From: Chersky-840 sp963794615
GTDB taxonomy: Bacteria; Actinomycetota; Acidimicrobiia; Acidimicrobiales; UBA8190
Direction of reading: 5' to 3'
Assembly: GCA_963794615.1 (NCBI GenBank)
Contig: CAWCEP010000005.1
Location: 744,001 to 808,000 of the forward strand
DNA: 64,000 nt
The notes beneath the pieces are model-generated. The model saw nothing but the letters and a program-made list of their open reading frames with translations. It was not told the origin of the DNA and ran no database searches. The translations under genes were made by a program, and so were the position numbers. This document shows, in pieces, positions 39,001-47,732 of the stretch. Positions within the stretch are counted from its first letter, which is position 1. Each line of letters begins with the position of its first letter.

Positions 39001-39490
39001 TCAGGGCTCGGGGTCGCCCGCCTCTCCATCGGTGGCAGCGGCCGCTTCGCTGATCTGGATGAAGGCGAGCCGGATCTGGGCCAGGGCGTCTTTGAGGGGA
39101 CGCTCGGCTTCTCCCAACCGTCCCTCCATGCCCTCGACGAGGACGGCCATGGCGTCGACGGCCAGGCGGGCCTGGTCGCGCCGAGGCGGCTGTTGCGAGA
39201 GGTGGATGGCGGCGAGCTCGAACAAACCGTAGGCGTGGTTGGCCACGACAACCTCGGCCGGGGTGCCCAACAGCTGGCGGCGAAGCTCGTCGAGCCGCTC
39301 CGCGAGCTCGGCCTTCTCCTCGGGCCCGAGGTCGTCGAGGTCATCGGCCCCTGTCGACGGGGGCCGAGCGCCGCCGGGGCCCCCCCGGGGGTCCGCCGTC
39401 GTCAGCGCGCGATGGTGGTGGGGGAGCGTCGCGGTCGTCGGCGGCGGGCGGCACCCGGTGCTCGCCCTCAGGTGTCCAGAGGCTGCTCAC
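39001..39490 (-). CDS. DUF1844 domain protein (frameshifted)
   Basis: A protein of about 162 residues related to the actinobacterial DUF1844 family that is regularly found beside infC. The start GTG 39490 (VSSLWTPEGEHRVPPAADD) is supported by a -10 element 7 nt upstream. An acidic low-complexity linker follows, and the frame then breaks at a C7/G5 run near 39380-39395. The conserved C-terminal core continues in the other frame: DDLGPEEKAELAERLDELRR, ANHAYGLFELAAIHLSQQPP and LKDALAQIRLAFIQI. The function of the family is unknown. Confidence 0.75.
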
Positions 39491-39497
39491 GCCTGGT

Positions 39498-39503
39498 AGC
39501 GTA
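39498..39503 (-). promoter_or_regulatory. -10 element of the DUF1844 gene, leaderless
   Basis: TACGCT on the minus strand ends 7 nt before GTG 39490. It lies in the divergent gap with infC. Confidence 0.45.
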
Positions 39504-39680
39504 GAACGCTGAGCCACAAGGGAAAGCGGGGTCACGCCGTCGGGCGAACCCCCACCCGCCATCGGCAACGGTGCGTCGGGTAACGCAGGGGTCCGTGTCA
39601 GGACACCGAGGGCAGCGACCGCGCTTCCGCGAATGGCTTCGGGGAGACCCGGAGCCCTGTATTGACGGGAGTGATGTCGG

Positions 39681-40394
39681 ATCGCCACACCCACGACGAC
39701 CAACGAGACCAGGATCAACGACCGCATTCGTCCGCGCGATGTCCGCCTGGTGGACCCAGATGGCCTTCAGCTCGGGATACGCCCGTTGCCGGAGGCGCTG
39801 GCCATCGCCCGGCAGCTCGACCTGGATCTGGTCGAGGTCGCACCCCTGGCCAACCCGCCTGTCTGCCGGATCATGGACTACGGCAAGTACAAGTTCGACG
39901 AGGCGCAGAAAGCCAAGGAGTCCAGGCGCAAGACCACCAGCGTCGGCATCAAGGAGATGAAGTACCGGCCCAAGATCGGTCCCGGTGACTTCGACACCAA
40001 GACCCGGCAGGTGCTCAAGTTCCTGAACGAGGGGCACAAGGTCAAGGTCACGATCATGTTCCGTGGTCGAGAGGTGTTCCATCCCGAGCTGGGGAAGAGG
40101 ATCCTCGACCGGGTGGCCGAGCATGTCGACGGGACGGCGAGGGTGGAGTCCGAACCGAGGCTCGACGGTCGCAACATGGTGATGGTGCTCGCGCCGGACA
40201 AGCGGGCCAAGCAGTCAGCGGCGGCACGGGCCGCCCAACACGATGACGACATCCCCGGCGCCACGAGCGGGGAACCGGCCAGACCCGTGCCGAGCGGGAG
40301 CCCGGGTGTGGTGGGGACAAACGGCGGATCGTCCGCCCAGGCACCAGCAGCGGCCACAGGGGATGCAGGGCCCGGTCGCGAGGAAGGAACCTGA
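39681..40394 (+). CDS. infC: Translation initiation factor IF-3 (apparent AUC start)
   Basis: Binds the 30S subunit and checks start-codon choice. It has 237 residues, about 60 longer than usual because of a Pro/Ala/Gly-rich C-terminal tail. The family N-terminus NETRINDRIRPRDVRLVDPDG and CRIMDYGKYKFDEAQKAKE are clear. No ATG, GTG or TTG precedes the conserved start in frame, which is bounded by a TGA at 39672; ATC 39681, with a GGGAG site 9 nt upstream, gives IATPTTTNETRIND. A non-canonical AUU/AUC start is the known basis of IF-3 autoregulation in other bacteria. It is followed by rpmI-rplT. Confidence 0.95.
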   Translation: MATPTTTNETRINDRIRPRDVRLVDPDGLQLGIRPLPEALAIARQLDLDLVEVAPLANPPVCRIMDYGKYKFDEAQKAKESRRKTTSVGIKEMKYRPKIGPGDFDTKTRQVLKFLNEGHKVKVTIMFRGREVFHPELGKRILDRVAEHVDGTARVESEPRLDGRNMVMVLAPDKRAKQSAAARAAQHDDDIPGATSGEPARPVPSGSPGVVGTNGGSSAQAPAAATGDAGPGREEGT

Positions 40395-40395
40395 C

Positions 40396-40590
40396 ATGCC
40401 GAAGATGAAGACCGACCGGGGGGCCGCCAAGCGCTTCAAGGTCACGGGCACGGGGCGGCTGCGTCGTCGCCAGGCCAACCGTTCCCACCTGCTCGAGAAG
40501 AAGAACAGCGTCCGGACCCGGCGGCTCGGGCGCGAGACCGAGGTTGCTGCCGCGGACCGTCGCGAGGTGCGGCGACTGCTCGGTCGGTAA
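40396..40590 (+). CDS. rpmI: 50S ribosomal protein L35
   Basis: A 64-residue basic ribosomal protein. The sequence MPKMKTDRGAAKRFKVTGTG and the central HLLEKKNSVRTRRL are typical L35. It starts one base after the infC stop, with a purine-rich GGAAGGAA site in the end of infC. Confidence 0.96.
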   Translation: MPKMKTDRGAAKRFKVTGTGRLRRRQANRSHLLEKKNSVRTRRLGRETEVAAADRREVRRLLGR

Positions 40591-40596
40591 CACAAC

Positions 40597-40617
40597 GGGC
40601 GGGCTCCCGGCCCGCCC
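40597..40617 (+). other. Strong hairpin between rpmI and rplT
   Basis: A perfect 8-bp stem GGGCGGGC and GCCCGCCC with a 5-nt loop lies 6 nt after the rpmI stop and about 60 nt before rplT. No U tract follows. It may be a processing or attenuation element of the infC operon; the role is not known. Confidence 0.4.
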
Positions 40618-40680
40618 CCGGAGTCGTCGCACCGGTTGCGGTGGCGCGATTCGAAGTCGTCCACGAAAGGAGAGCTGGCC

Positions 40681-41082
40681 ATGGCCAGGGTGAAGCGCGC
40701 TGTCAACGGGAAGAAGCACCGTCGCGCCGTCCTCGAGTCGGCCCAGGGCTACTACGGCAACCGGAGCCGCACGTTCCGTTCCGCCAACGAGGCCGTCATG
40801 CATTCCCTGCAGTACGCGTACCGGGACCGCCGGGCGCGCAAGGGGGACTTCCGGCGGTTGTGGATCCAGCGGATCAACGCCGGGGCCAGGGCCAACGGCA
40901 CCAGCTACAGCCGTCTGATCGCAGGGTTGCGCGAGGCCGAGGTCGTCGTCGACCGCAAGGTTCTGGCCGACCTGGCTGTCACCGACCCCGAGGCGTTCTC
41001 GCGCCTGGTGGGGGTGGCGACGTCGGCCTTGGCGGACCGACCTTCGGCTCCCGTGGCCGCGGAGGCCGGGGACCGCTCCTGA
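40681..41082 (+). CDS. rplT: 50S ribosomal protein L20
   Basis: A primary 23S-binding ribosomal protein. It has 133 residues with a C-terminal tail of about 12. MARVKRAVNGKKHRRAVLE and GYYGNRSRTFRSANEAVMHS are family signatures. A GAAAGGAG site lies 8 nt upstream. Its TGA overlaps the presumed CTG start of the next gene (CTGA). Confidence 0.97.
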   Translation: MARVKRAVNGKKHRRAVLESAQGYYGNRSRTFRSANEAVMHSLQYAYRDRRARKGDFRRLWIQRINAGARANGTSYSRLIAGLREAEVVVDRKVLADLAVTDPEAFSRLVGVATSALADRPSAPVAAEAGDRS

Positions 41083-41900
41083 CCGCGGGGCTCGCCTTCC
41101 GGCACCAGCGGGTCCAGCGCCTCCGGCGGCTCCTGACGCGGCGCAGCACGCGCCGATCGGAGGGGGCGTTCGTCGTCGAGGGCGTGAAGCTGCTCGCCAG
41201 CGCGCTCGACGCCGGCGCTGCGGTCGAGGCGGTGTTCGTCGACGACCGGGCCCGTTCGCAGCTCGAGGTGGGGCCGGTCCTCGACGCCGCCCTCCAACAA
41301 GGCGCCCGCGTCTTCGATCTCGCTCCCGGTGTGCTCGAGCGAGTCGCCGACACCGTGACACCGCAGCCGGTCCTCGCCGTCGTGGGGATGCCCACGGCCA
41401 CCCTGGACCAGTTGGCCGGGACGACCTTCGTGGTGGCGTGCGTCGACGTCCGTGATCCCGGCAACGCCGGCGCCGTCATCCGCGTGGCCCACGCCGCCGG
41501 GGCGGACGCGGTGGTGTGCAGTGAGGGGACGGTCGACCCCTTCAACCCCAAGACCGTCCGGGCGTCAGCCGGGTCGGTCCTCCACATCCCGGTCGTGATG
41601 GCGGGGGAAGCCGGCGACGTCCTCGACGCGCTGCGCGGGCACGGCTTGCGCTGTCTGGCCGCGGTGTCGAGCGGAGGTACCCCCTATACCGACGTCGACC
41701 TGACCGCTCCGGTGGCGCTGGTGCTCGGCAACGAGGCCAGTGGCCTTCCCCTCCTCCTCGAGCAACGGCTCGACGGCCGCGTGACGATTCCCATGGGAGG
41801 CGGCGCCGAGTCGCTCAACGTGGCGACGGCGGCCGCCGTCCTCTGCTTCGAGGCGGCACGCCGGCGTTCTAATCTCCACTCCATGGAGGAGGCCCGATGA
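41079..41900 (+). CDS. SpoU/TrmH-family RNA 2'-O-methyltransferase (apparent CTG start)
   Basis: An RNA ribose methyltransferase using SAM, with a knotted SPOUT fold; the gene next to rplT-pheS is usually a 23S rRNA enzyme. It has 273 residues. The N-terminal substrate-binding domain is seen in RRLLTRRSTRRSEGAFVVEG. The SPOUT motifs are VACVDVRDPGNAGAVIRVAH, ALVLGNEASGLP and IPMGGGAESLNVATAAAV. No ATG, GTG or TTG lies upstream of the conserved N-terminus near the rplT stop; CTG 41079, overlapping that stop, is the best candidate. The stop overlaps pheS (ATGA). Confidence 0.9.
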   Translation: MTAGLAFRHQRVQRLRRLLTRRSTRRSEGAFVVEGVKLLASALDAGAAVEAVFVDDRARSQLEVGPVLDAALQQGARVFDLAPGVLERVADTVTPQPVLAVVGMPTATLDQLAGTTFVVACVDVRDPGNAGAVIRVAHAAGADAVVCSEGTVDPFNPKTVRASAGSVLHIPVVMAGEAGDVLDALRGHGLRCLAAVSSGGTPYTDVDLTAPVALVLGNEASGLPLLLEQRLDGRVTIPMGGGAESLNVATAAAVLCFEAARRRSNLHSMEEAR

Positions 41901-42964
41901 CCCCGCCCCCGGCCGCGGGCGAGGGGCCTCCGTCCGGCGTCGAACCGCACGAGCTCGTCGCCTCGGCCGCGGCGCTGCTCTCGCAGGTCAGCACCGTGGC
42001 GGCCCTGGACGAACTGCACAGCGAGCTCCTGGGCAAACGCTCCGCGCTGGCGCGGGCCCATCAGGGCCTCGTCGCACTCGACCCCGGGGAACGCCCCGAG
42101 GCCGGTCGTCGTCTCAACGAGGCCCGACGACAGATCGAGTCGAGCCTGGCCGACAAGCGACGCACCCTCGAGCTCGTCGAACGCCGCCATCGGCTCGACG
42201 CGGAGCGCCTCGACTTGACCGAGGTCATCGCACCGCCCCTGAGGGGGCGCCTGCATGTGGTCCAGCGCACGCGCGACGAGCTCGAGGACGTGTTCGTCGG
42301 GATGGGGTTCGTGATCGCCGAGGGCCCCGAGGCCGAAACCGACTGGTATAACTTCGAAGCCCTGAACATGCCCCCCGCCCATCCCGCCCGGGGAATGTGG
42401 GACACGCTCTACCTGGACCTCGGGGACCCCGAGACGGTGATGCTGCGGACCCACACCTCCCCGGTCCAGGTGCGCCTGATGGAGAGCCAGGGCCCACCCA
42501 TCTACGCCGTCATGCCGGGGAAGTGCTACCGCCGCGACACGCCCGACGCCCGCCATATCCCGACCTTCCACCAGATCGAAGGTCTGGTGGTGGACCGCGG
42601 CATCAGTTTCGCCGACCTGGCCGGCACCATCGAGACCTTCACCACCGCGTATTTCGGGCCCGACATCCACAGCCGTCTGCGCCCGTCCTACTTCCCGTTC
42701 ACCGAGCCGTCGGCGGAGTACGAGGTCACGTGCACGATCTGCAAGGGAGGGGGGTGCCGCACCTGTTCCCAGACGGGATGGATCGAGCTCGGTGGCTGCG
42801 GGATGGTCGACCCCGCCGTGTTCGCGGCGGTGGGCCTCGACGGGGACGAATGGACCGGGTTCGCCTTCGGGTTCGGTATCGACCGCTGCGCCCAGATGCG
42901 CCACGAGATCCCCGACATGCGGGTCTTCTTCGACAACGACGTGCGCGTGCTGCGCCAGATCTGA
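41897..42964 (+). CDS. pheS: Phenylalanyl-tRNA synthetase alpha subunit
   Basis: The catalytic subunit of the (alpha-beta)2 PheRS. It has 355 residues. The N-terminal coiled-coil tRNA-binding region (residues 20-100) is followed by the class II core: FVIAEGPEAETDWYNFEALNM, THTSPVQVRLM, FHQIEGLVVD and the motif 3 GFAFGFGIDRCAQMRHEI. Four cysteines in CTICKGGGCRTCSQTGW suggest a small metal-binding insert. The ATG overlaps the methyltransferase stop. Confidence 0.97.
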   Translation: MTPPPAAGEGPPSGVEPHELVASAAALLSQVSTVAALDELHSELLGKRSALARAHQGLVALDPGERPEAGRRLNEARRQIESSLADKRRTLELVERRHRLDAERLDLTEVIAPPLRGRLHVVQRTRDELEDVFVGMGFVIAEGPEAETDWYNFEALNMPPAHPARGMWDTLYLDLGDPETVMLRTHTSPVQVRLMESQGPPIYAVMPGKCYRRDTPDARHIPTFHQIEGLVVDRGISFADLAGTIETFTTAYFGPDIHSRLRPSYFPFTEPSAEYEVTCTICKGGGCRTCSQTGWIELGGCGMVDPAVFAAVGLDGDEWTGFAFGFGIDRCAQMRHEIPDMRVFFDNDVRVLRQI

Positions 42965-42970
42965 GTACCG

Positions 42971-45514
42971 ATGCGCGTCCCTCTTTCGTGGCTGACGGAC
43001 TTCGCCCCCTTCGAAGGCGACCCCGCCGACCTGGCATCGGTCCTCGACGACCTCGGCCTCGTCGTCGAGGAGATCCAGCGCGTGGGCGAGGGCCTCGGCG
43101 ACGTGGTCCTGGCCCGTGTCCTCGAGATCGGCACCATCCCCGGCGCCGACCGCATCCGTCGGGTCGTCGTCGATGCGGGGGGCGAGCCGGTGGAGGTCGT
43201 GTGCGGGGCCTGGAACTTCCAGCCCGGCGACACCGTCGCATTCGCCCCGGTCGGGTCGGTGCTCCCCGGTGGCTTCGAGATCAGCCGGCGCAAGATGAAG
43301 GGCGTCGTCTCCAACGGCATGCTGTGCTCGGGACGCGAGCTGGGGTTGACCGAGGACCACGACGGGATCCTCATCGTGGGCGACACGCCGGGAGGCACCG
43401 GCGGGGAGGTCGACGGGGACGGCTCGGCCCCCGCGGCCGCGTTCACGCCCGGGGCCCATCTCGTCGACGCACTCGGGCTCGGGCCCGACACGGTTTTCGA
43501 CATCTCGGTCGAGGCCAACCGCCCTGACGCGTGGTCGGTGGCGGGGATCGCCCGCGACCTCGCCGCCCAGCTGCACCTGCCCTTCTCGTTGCCCGAGCCT
43601 CCCGCGCCGGTCACCGACTCGGGCGCGCCGGTCGGGGCACTGGCCGACGTGGAGGTGCTCGACCCGGACTTGTGTCCGCGCTTCACCGCGCGCCTCCTCC
43701 TCGACGTCACCGTCGGTCCGTCCCCGCAGTGGATGGCCCGACGGCTGACGCTGGCTGGGATGCGCTCCATCAACAACGTCGTCGACGCGTCGAACTACGT
43801 CATGCTCGATCTGGGCCAGCCCACCCACCCCTACGACCTCGACCTCGTCGGTGGGAACGGGCTGCGGGTCCGCGCCGCGACGCCCGGTGAGGTGGTGGTG
43901 ACGCTCGACGGCGTCGAGCGCCGACTGGGGGAGCGCTCGGTGGGGATCGGCGACGACCGGCGTGACTGCGTCATCTGTGACGGTGACGACGTGCCCATCG
44001 GCATCGGCGGGATCATGGGCGGGGCCACCAGCGAGATCTCGCCGGTGACGCGTCGCGTCCTGCTCGAGGCGGCCTACTTCACGCCCATGGCGATCGCCAG
44101 GACCTCCAAGCGGTTGAACCTGCGGTCCGAGGCATCGGCGCGCTTCGAGCGTGGTTGCGATCCCGAGGGAATCGACCGGGCCGCGCTGCGGCTCTGCGAC
44201 CTCCTGGGGGCGACCGCCGGAGTCGGGTACCGCAGCGCGTCGGGCGTGCTCGACGTGCGCGGGCCGGTGCCGACCCCGTCACGGGTGCGGGTACGGACCG
44301 CCCGGGTCAACGCCGTGCTCGGAAGCGATCTCGACGATGACCGCGTGGTGGGATACCTCGAGCCCATCGGGTTCACCTGCGAGCGGGAGTCGGTGGGCGT
44401 GATCGACGTCACGGTGCCCACCTTCCGTCCTGACACCGAGCGTGAGATCGACGTCATCGAAGAGGTGGCCCGGCATCACGGTTATGCCAACCTGCCCCGG
44501 CGGCGGCCGTCGGCCCCTCAGGTGGGCGGCCTCACCCGCTATCAACGCGAACGGCGCCTGGCCCGCCAGGTCGCGGCCGGACTGGGTGCCCACGAGGCCT
44601 GGACGCCGTCGCTGCTCGGCCCCGACCAGCAGCGCCGGGTGGGGATCGACGGCGGAGTCCGGGTGACCAACCCGCTCACGCCGGACGAGTCCGTGCTGCG
44701 TCAGAGCCTGCTACCGGGGATGCTGGGTGCGCTCGCCTTCAACGCCGGCCGTCGTCAGCGCGGCATCCGGCTCTTCGAGGTGGGCCATGTCTTTCCCCCT
44801 CCCGATCCCGAGCGCGTGGCGCGGGCCCTGGCGCGCGCCGGGGACACCGTGATCGACGAGCACGAAGTCTTGGGGCTGGCCTTGGCGAGCGAGGGTGATG
44901 ACGCCCGCAGCGCGGCGGCGGCGTGGGTCGTCCTCGCCGACGCCTTCTCCGTCGTCGACGTGGACCTCGTGGGACCGGGGGTCGACAACCGCCCCGAGCT
45001 GAGCTCGGTCCCCCCGGGACTGCACCCCACCCGGTGGGCGCGTGTCGTGTTGCCCGAGCGCGCCGGCGAGCCACCCCGGGTCATCGGGGTGGTGGGCGAG
45101 GTGGACCCGGAAGTGCTCGAGGACTTCGGCCTCGACGTCGAACGGGGACGGGTCGGGTGGCTCGAGGTGGACCTGGGCCGGCTCTTGTCCGATGCCCCGC
45201 GGCGCGCCGAGCTCCTCACGGCGGTGAGCAGGTTCCCGTCGAGTGATGTCGACCTCGCCTTCCTCGTGGACGAGGCCGCGCCCGGCGCGGCGGTGGAAAG
45301 GACCCTTCGCCTCGCCGGGGGCGACCTGCTCGAGTCGGTGGAGCTCTTCGACGTGTACCGCGGCCCCGGCACGCCCCCCGGCACCCGGAGCCTCGCCTAC
45401 CGACTCCGGTTCTGCGCCCCGGACCGGACATTGACCGACGAGGAGGTCGCCGAGTTGCGCGCCCGCTGCATCGCCGCGGTCGAGCAGGGTCACGGCGCAC
45501 GCCTGCGGGGCTGA
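42971..45514 (+). CDS. pheT: Phenylalanyl-tRNA synthetase beta subunit
   Basis: The editing and tRNA-binding subunit. It has 847 residues. The N-terminal B1/B8 region (MRVPLSWLTDFAPFEGDPAD), the tRNA-binding EMAP-like domain around VCGAWNFQPGDTVAFAPVGS, the B3/B4 editing domain, the B5 domain (DVTVPTFRPDTEREIDVIEE) and the C-terminal ferredoxin-fold anticodon-binding domain (SRFPSSDVDLAFLVDE) are all present in order. It starts at ATG 42971, 6 nt after pheS. Confidence 0.97.
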   Translation: MRVPLSWLTDFAPFEGDPADLASVLDDLGLVVEEIQRVGEGLGDVVLARVLEIGTIPGADRIRRVVVDAGGEPVEVVCGAWNFQPGDTVAFAPVGSVLPGGFEISRRKMKGVVSNGMLCSGRELGLTEDHDGILIVGDTPGGTGGEVDGDGSAPAAAFTPGAHLVDALGLGPDTVFDISVEANRPDAWSVAGIARDLAAQLHLPFSLPEPPAPVTDSGAPVGALADVEVLDPDLCPRFTARLLLDVTVGPSPQWMARRLTLAGMRSINNVVDASNYVMLDLGQPTHPYDLDLVGGNGLRVRAATPGEVVVTLDGVERRLGERSVGIGDDRRDCVICDGDDVPIGIGGIMGGATSEISPVTRRVLLEAAYFTPMAIARTSKRLNLRSEASARFERGCDPEGIDRAALRLCDLLGATAGVGYRSASGVLDVRGPVPTPSRVRVRTARVNAVLGSDLDDDRVVGYLEPIGFTCERESVGVIDVTVPTFRPDTEREIDVIEEVARHHGYANLPRRRPSAPQVGGLTRYQRERRLARQVAAGLGAHEAWTPSLLGPDQQRRVGIDGGVRVTNPLTPDESVLRQSLLPGMLGALAFNAGRRQRGIRLFEVGHVFPPPDPERVARALARAGDTVIDEHEVLGLALASEGDDARSAAAAWVVLADAFSVVDVDLVGPGVDNRPELSSVPPGLHPTRWARVVLPERAGEPPRVIGVVGEVDPEVLEDFGLDVERGRVGWLEVDLGRLLSDAPRRAELLTAVSRFPSSDVDLAFLVDEAAPGAAVERTLRLAGGDLLESVELFDVYRGPGTPPGTRSLAYRLRFCAPDRTLTDEEVAELRARCIAAVEQGHGARLRG

Positions 45515-45521
45515 GGGACCG

Positions 45522-45857
45522 GTGTCCGCCTCGGGCCGCCCCCCCGACGACGCCCCGGCGGTCGAGGTGCGGCGCGTCACCGGCACCGCACCTGGGCGCG
45601 CCGAGGTGGAGGACGTCCTGCGGGCCCAGGGGCTCACGCCGCGCCCGTGGCGCAACGGGCCCGGTGTCTTCTACGAGCGCCACCGCCACGCGCACCACAA
45701 GGTCCTGGTGTGTGTGTCGGGCTCGATCATCTTCCACACCGACGCCGGCGACCTGTCCCTGGCGCCAGGAGACCGCATGGAGCTCCCCCCGGGTGTCGGA
45801 CACAGTGCGACCGTGGGCGCCGACGGTGTCGAGTGCGTCGAGGCCTACCGGCGTTAG
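45522..45857 (+). CDS. Cupin-domain protein
   Basis: A 111-residue single-domain cupin. The first motif is seen in YERHRHAHHKVLVCVSGSI, with three or more metal-ligand candidates among the histidines, and the second in LSLAPGDRMELPPGVGHSATVG. Cupins of this size usually bind a metal and may be enzymes or sensors; the ligand cannot be told here. It starts 7 nt after pheT and is probably co-transcribed with it. Confidence 0.8.
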   Translation: MSASGRPPDDAPAVEVRRVTGTAPGRAEVEDVLRAQGLTPRPWRNGPGVFYERHRHAHHKVLVCVSGSIIFHTDAGDLSLAPGDRMELPPGVGHSATVGADGVECVEAYRR

Positions 45858-45969
45858 CGTGCCGGCGCCGGTGGGGGATGTGCGTGCGGTGCGACCCCAG
45901 GGCTACCGTCGGGTTCCGATGGACCCTCTCCACGGCGCTGTCGTCACGGCGGGGTGAGGTACGTCGACC

Positions 45970-46830
45970 GTGATGCTCGCCGACGCCATCTCTCCCCCCA
46001 TCCGCGTCCACGCGCTGCTCACGGGCTTCCAGACCGACGGGCTGAGCCTGGTCACCCTCGCCATCGAGGTCGGGCTGGCGGTTTGGTACGTGGTGTCGGT
46101 GCGTCGTCTGGCCAAGCGGGGCCGGGCCTGGTCGCCGTGGCGAACGGCGTCGTTCCTGGGTGCCACCGTCCTCGTGATCATCGCCGTGCAATCGGGACTG
46201 GCCGCCTATGACGACCAGGTGTTCGCGGCGCACGTCGTCCAGCACCTGCTGCTCATGAACTTCGCCCCCATCCTCTACGCCCTCAGCGCCCCGGTGACCC
46301 TGGCCCTGCAGTCGTCTGAACGACGGACCCAGCAGGGCCTGCTCAAGGTCCTGCATCATCCCGTCGTCGAGTTCGTGACCAATCCCGCGTTGGTCGTCGT
46401 CGTGAGCTACGGCACGATGATCGCCTACTTCCTCACACCGTTCTACAACTTCTCGCTCGAGCACCCTCTCGTGCACGACCTCACCCATCTGCACTTCCTC
46501 GTCTCGGGCTGCCTATTGTGGTGGTTGGTGGTCGGGCGCGACCCGTCTCGCTGGCGCCTGTCCTATCCGGCCAAGCTCGGGATCCTGGCCATCGGCATCC
46601 CCGTGACGGCCGTGCTCGGCGTGAGCCTCACCGGCGCCCGGGATTCGATCGCACCGCTCTTTCACACCGTGGCCGATACCCAGCGGGGCGGGTCCATCCT
46701 GTGGGTGGTGGGCGAGCTCACGACCTTCGTGGCCATGGCGGTGATCGTCTACCAGTGGATGAAGTTCGAGGAGCGTGAGGGGATCCGGGCTGATCGGCTG
46801 CTCGACTCCCAATCCCAGTCGCAGTCCTGA
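45970..46830 (+). CDS. CtaG-type cytochrome c oxidase assembly membrane protein
   Basis: A 286-residue polytopic membrane protein with about seven hydrophobic helices, matching the caa3-type CtaG family thought to help copper insertion into cytochrome c oxidase. Conserved histidines occur in FAAHVVQHLLLMNFAP and HDLTHLHFLVSGCLLWW, typical of the family. It begins at GTG 45970 or ATG 45973. No oxidase genes are in the window. Confidence 0.85.
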   Translation: MMLADAISPPIRVHALLTGFQTDGLSLVTLAIEVGLAVWYVVSVRRLAKRGRAWSPWRTASFLGATVLVIIAVQSGLAAYDDQVFAAHVVQHLLLMNFAPILYALSAPVTLALQSSERRTQQGLLKVLHHPVVEFVTNPALVVVVSYGTMIAYFLTPFYNFSLEHPLVHDLTHLHFLVSGCLLWWLVVGRDPSRWRLSYPAKLGILAIGIPVTAVLGVSLTGARDSIAPLFHTVADTQRGGSILWVVGELTTFVAMAVIVYQWMKFEEREGIRADRLLDSQSQSQS

Positions 46831-47727
46831 GTGGCGTCGATGCCGTGGCAGTCGTCGTCGGTGGCGACGTGGGAGGGGCGAGGCACCTACCGGGTGTTAG
46901 CCGGGCTCAAGACCTTTACCATCGACGTCGCCGCGACCGGTGCCGAGACGCTCGAGCCCTTGCTGATCGTGCACGGGTTCCCGAGTTCCTCGTTCGACTA
47001 CCACCATGTGCTCGACGCGCTGGCCCGCCACCGTCGGGTGCTGGTCTTCGACATGATCGGGTACGGGCTCTCGGCCAAGCCCGATCGTGCCTACTCGATC
47101 GACCTGCAGGCCGACGTGGCCCAGGCCTTCGTGGCCGACGCCGGTGTCACGACGCTGGCGCTGCTCACCCACGACCTCGGCGACACGGTGGGGGGCGAGT
47201 TGTTGGCCCGCCACGGCGAAGGGCGGTGGCCGGTCGAGATCACGCGACGGGTCCTCACCAACGGCAGCATCTACATCGAGATGGCCCATCTGAGCACGGG
47301 CCAGCAGCTCTTGCTCAGCCTTCCCGACGAACGCCTCCCCGAGACGGCCGGCATCGACGGGCCCACCATGCAGGCGAGCCTGGCGGCGACGTTCTCCCCG
47401 CGCTCGGTGGTGGATGCGGGAGATCTCGAAGGGGAGTGGGAGCTGGTCTCCCACGACCAGGGCCATCTCCTGCTACCCCGGACCATCCGGTACATCGAAG
47501 AGCGGCGCCGCAACCAGGCCCGGTTCACCGGTGCCATCGAGTCCCACCCCTCGCCCCTGGCGATCGTGTGGGGTACCGAAGACCCCATCGCCGTGGCACC
47601 CATGGCCACCCGGCTCCAGGAGACCCGCCCCGACGCCAGCCTCATCTGGCTCGAGGACGTGGGCCACTACCCGATGCTCGAATCCCCCACGGCGTTCCTC
47701 GATGCCGTGGTGTCGGGGCTGTCCTGA
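46831..47727 (+). CDS. Alpha/beta hydrolase with an aspartate nucleophile
   Basis: A 298-residue alpha/beta-fold hydrolase. The oxyanion motif is IVHGFPSSSFDYHHV. The nucleophile elbow reads THDLGDTVGG with D115 where a serine is found in esterases, which places it near epoxide hydrolases or haloalkane dehalogenases. The acidic residue is in IVWGTEDPIAV and the general base His in VGHYPMLESP. The substrate is unknown. It starts directly after the CtaG stop (GTG at 46831) and is probably in the same transcript. Confidence 0.85.
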   Translation: MASMPWQSSSVATWEGRGTYRVLAGLKTFTIDVAATGAETLEPLLIVHGFPSSSFDYHHVLDALARHRRVLVFDMIGYGLSAKPDRAYSIDLQADVAQAFVADAGVTTLALLTHDLGDTVGGELLARHGEGRWPVEITRRVLTNGSIYIEMAHLSTGQQLLLSLPDERLPETAGIDGPTMQASLAATFSPRSVVDAGDLEGEWELVSHDQGHLLLPRTIRYIEERRRNQARFTGAIESHPSPLAIVWGTEDPIAVAPMATRLQETRPDASLIWLEDVGHYPMLESPTAFLDAVVSGLS

Positions 47728-47732
47728 GCCGA

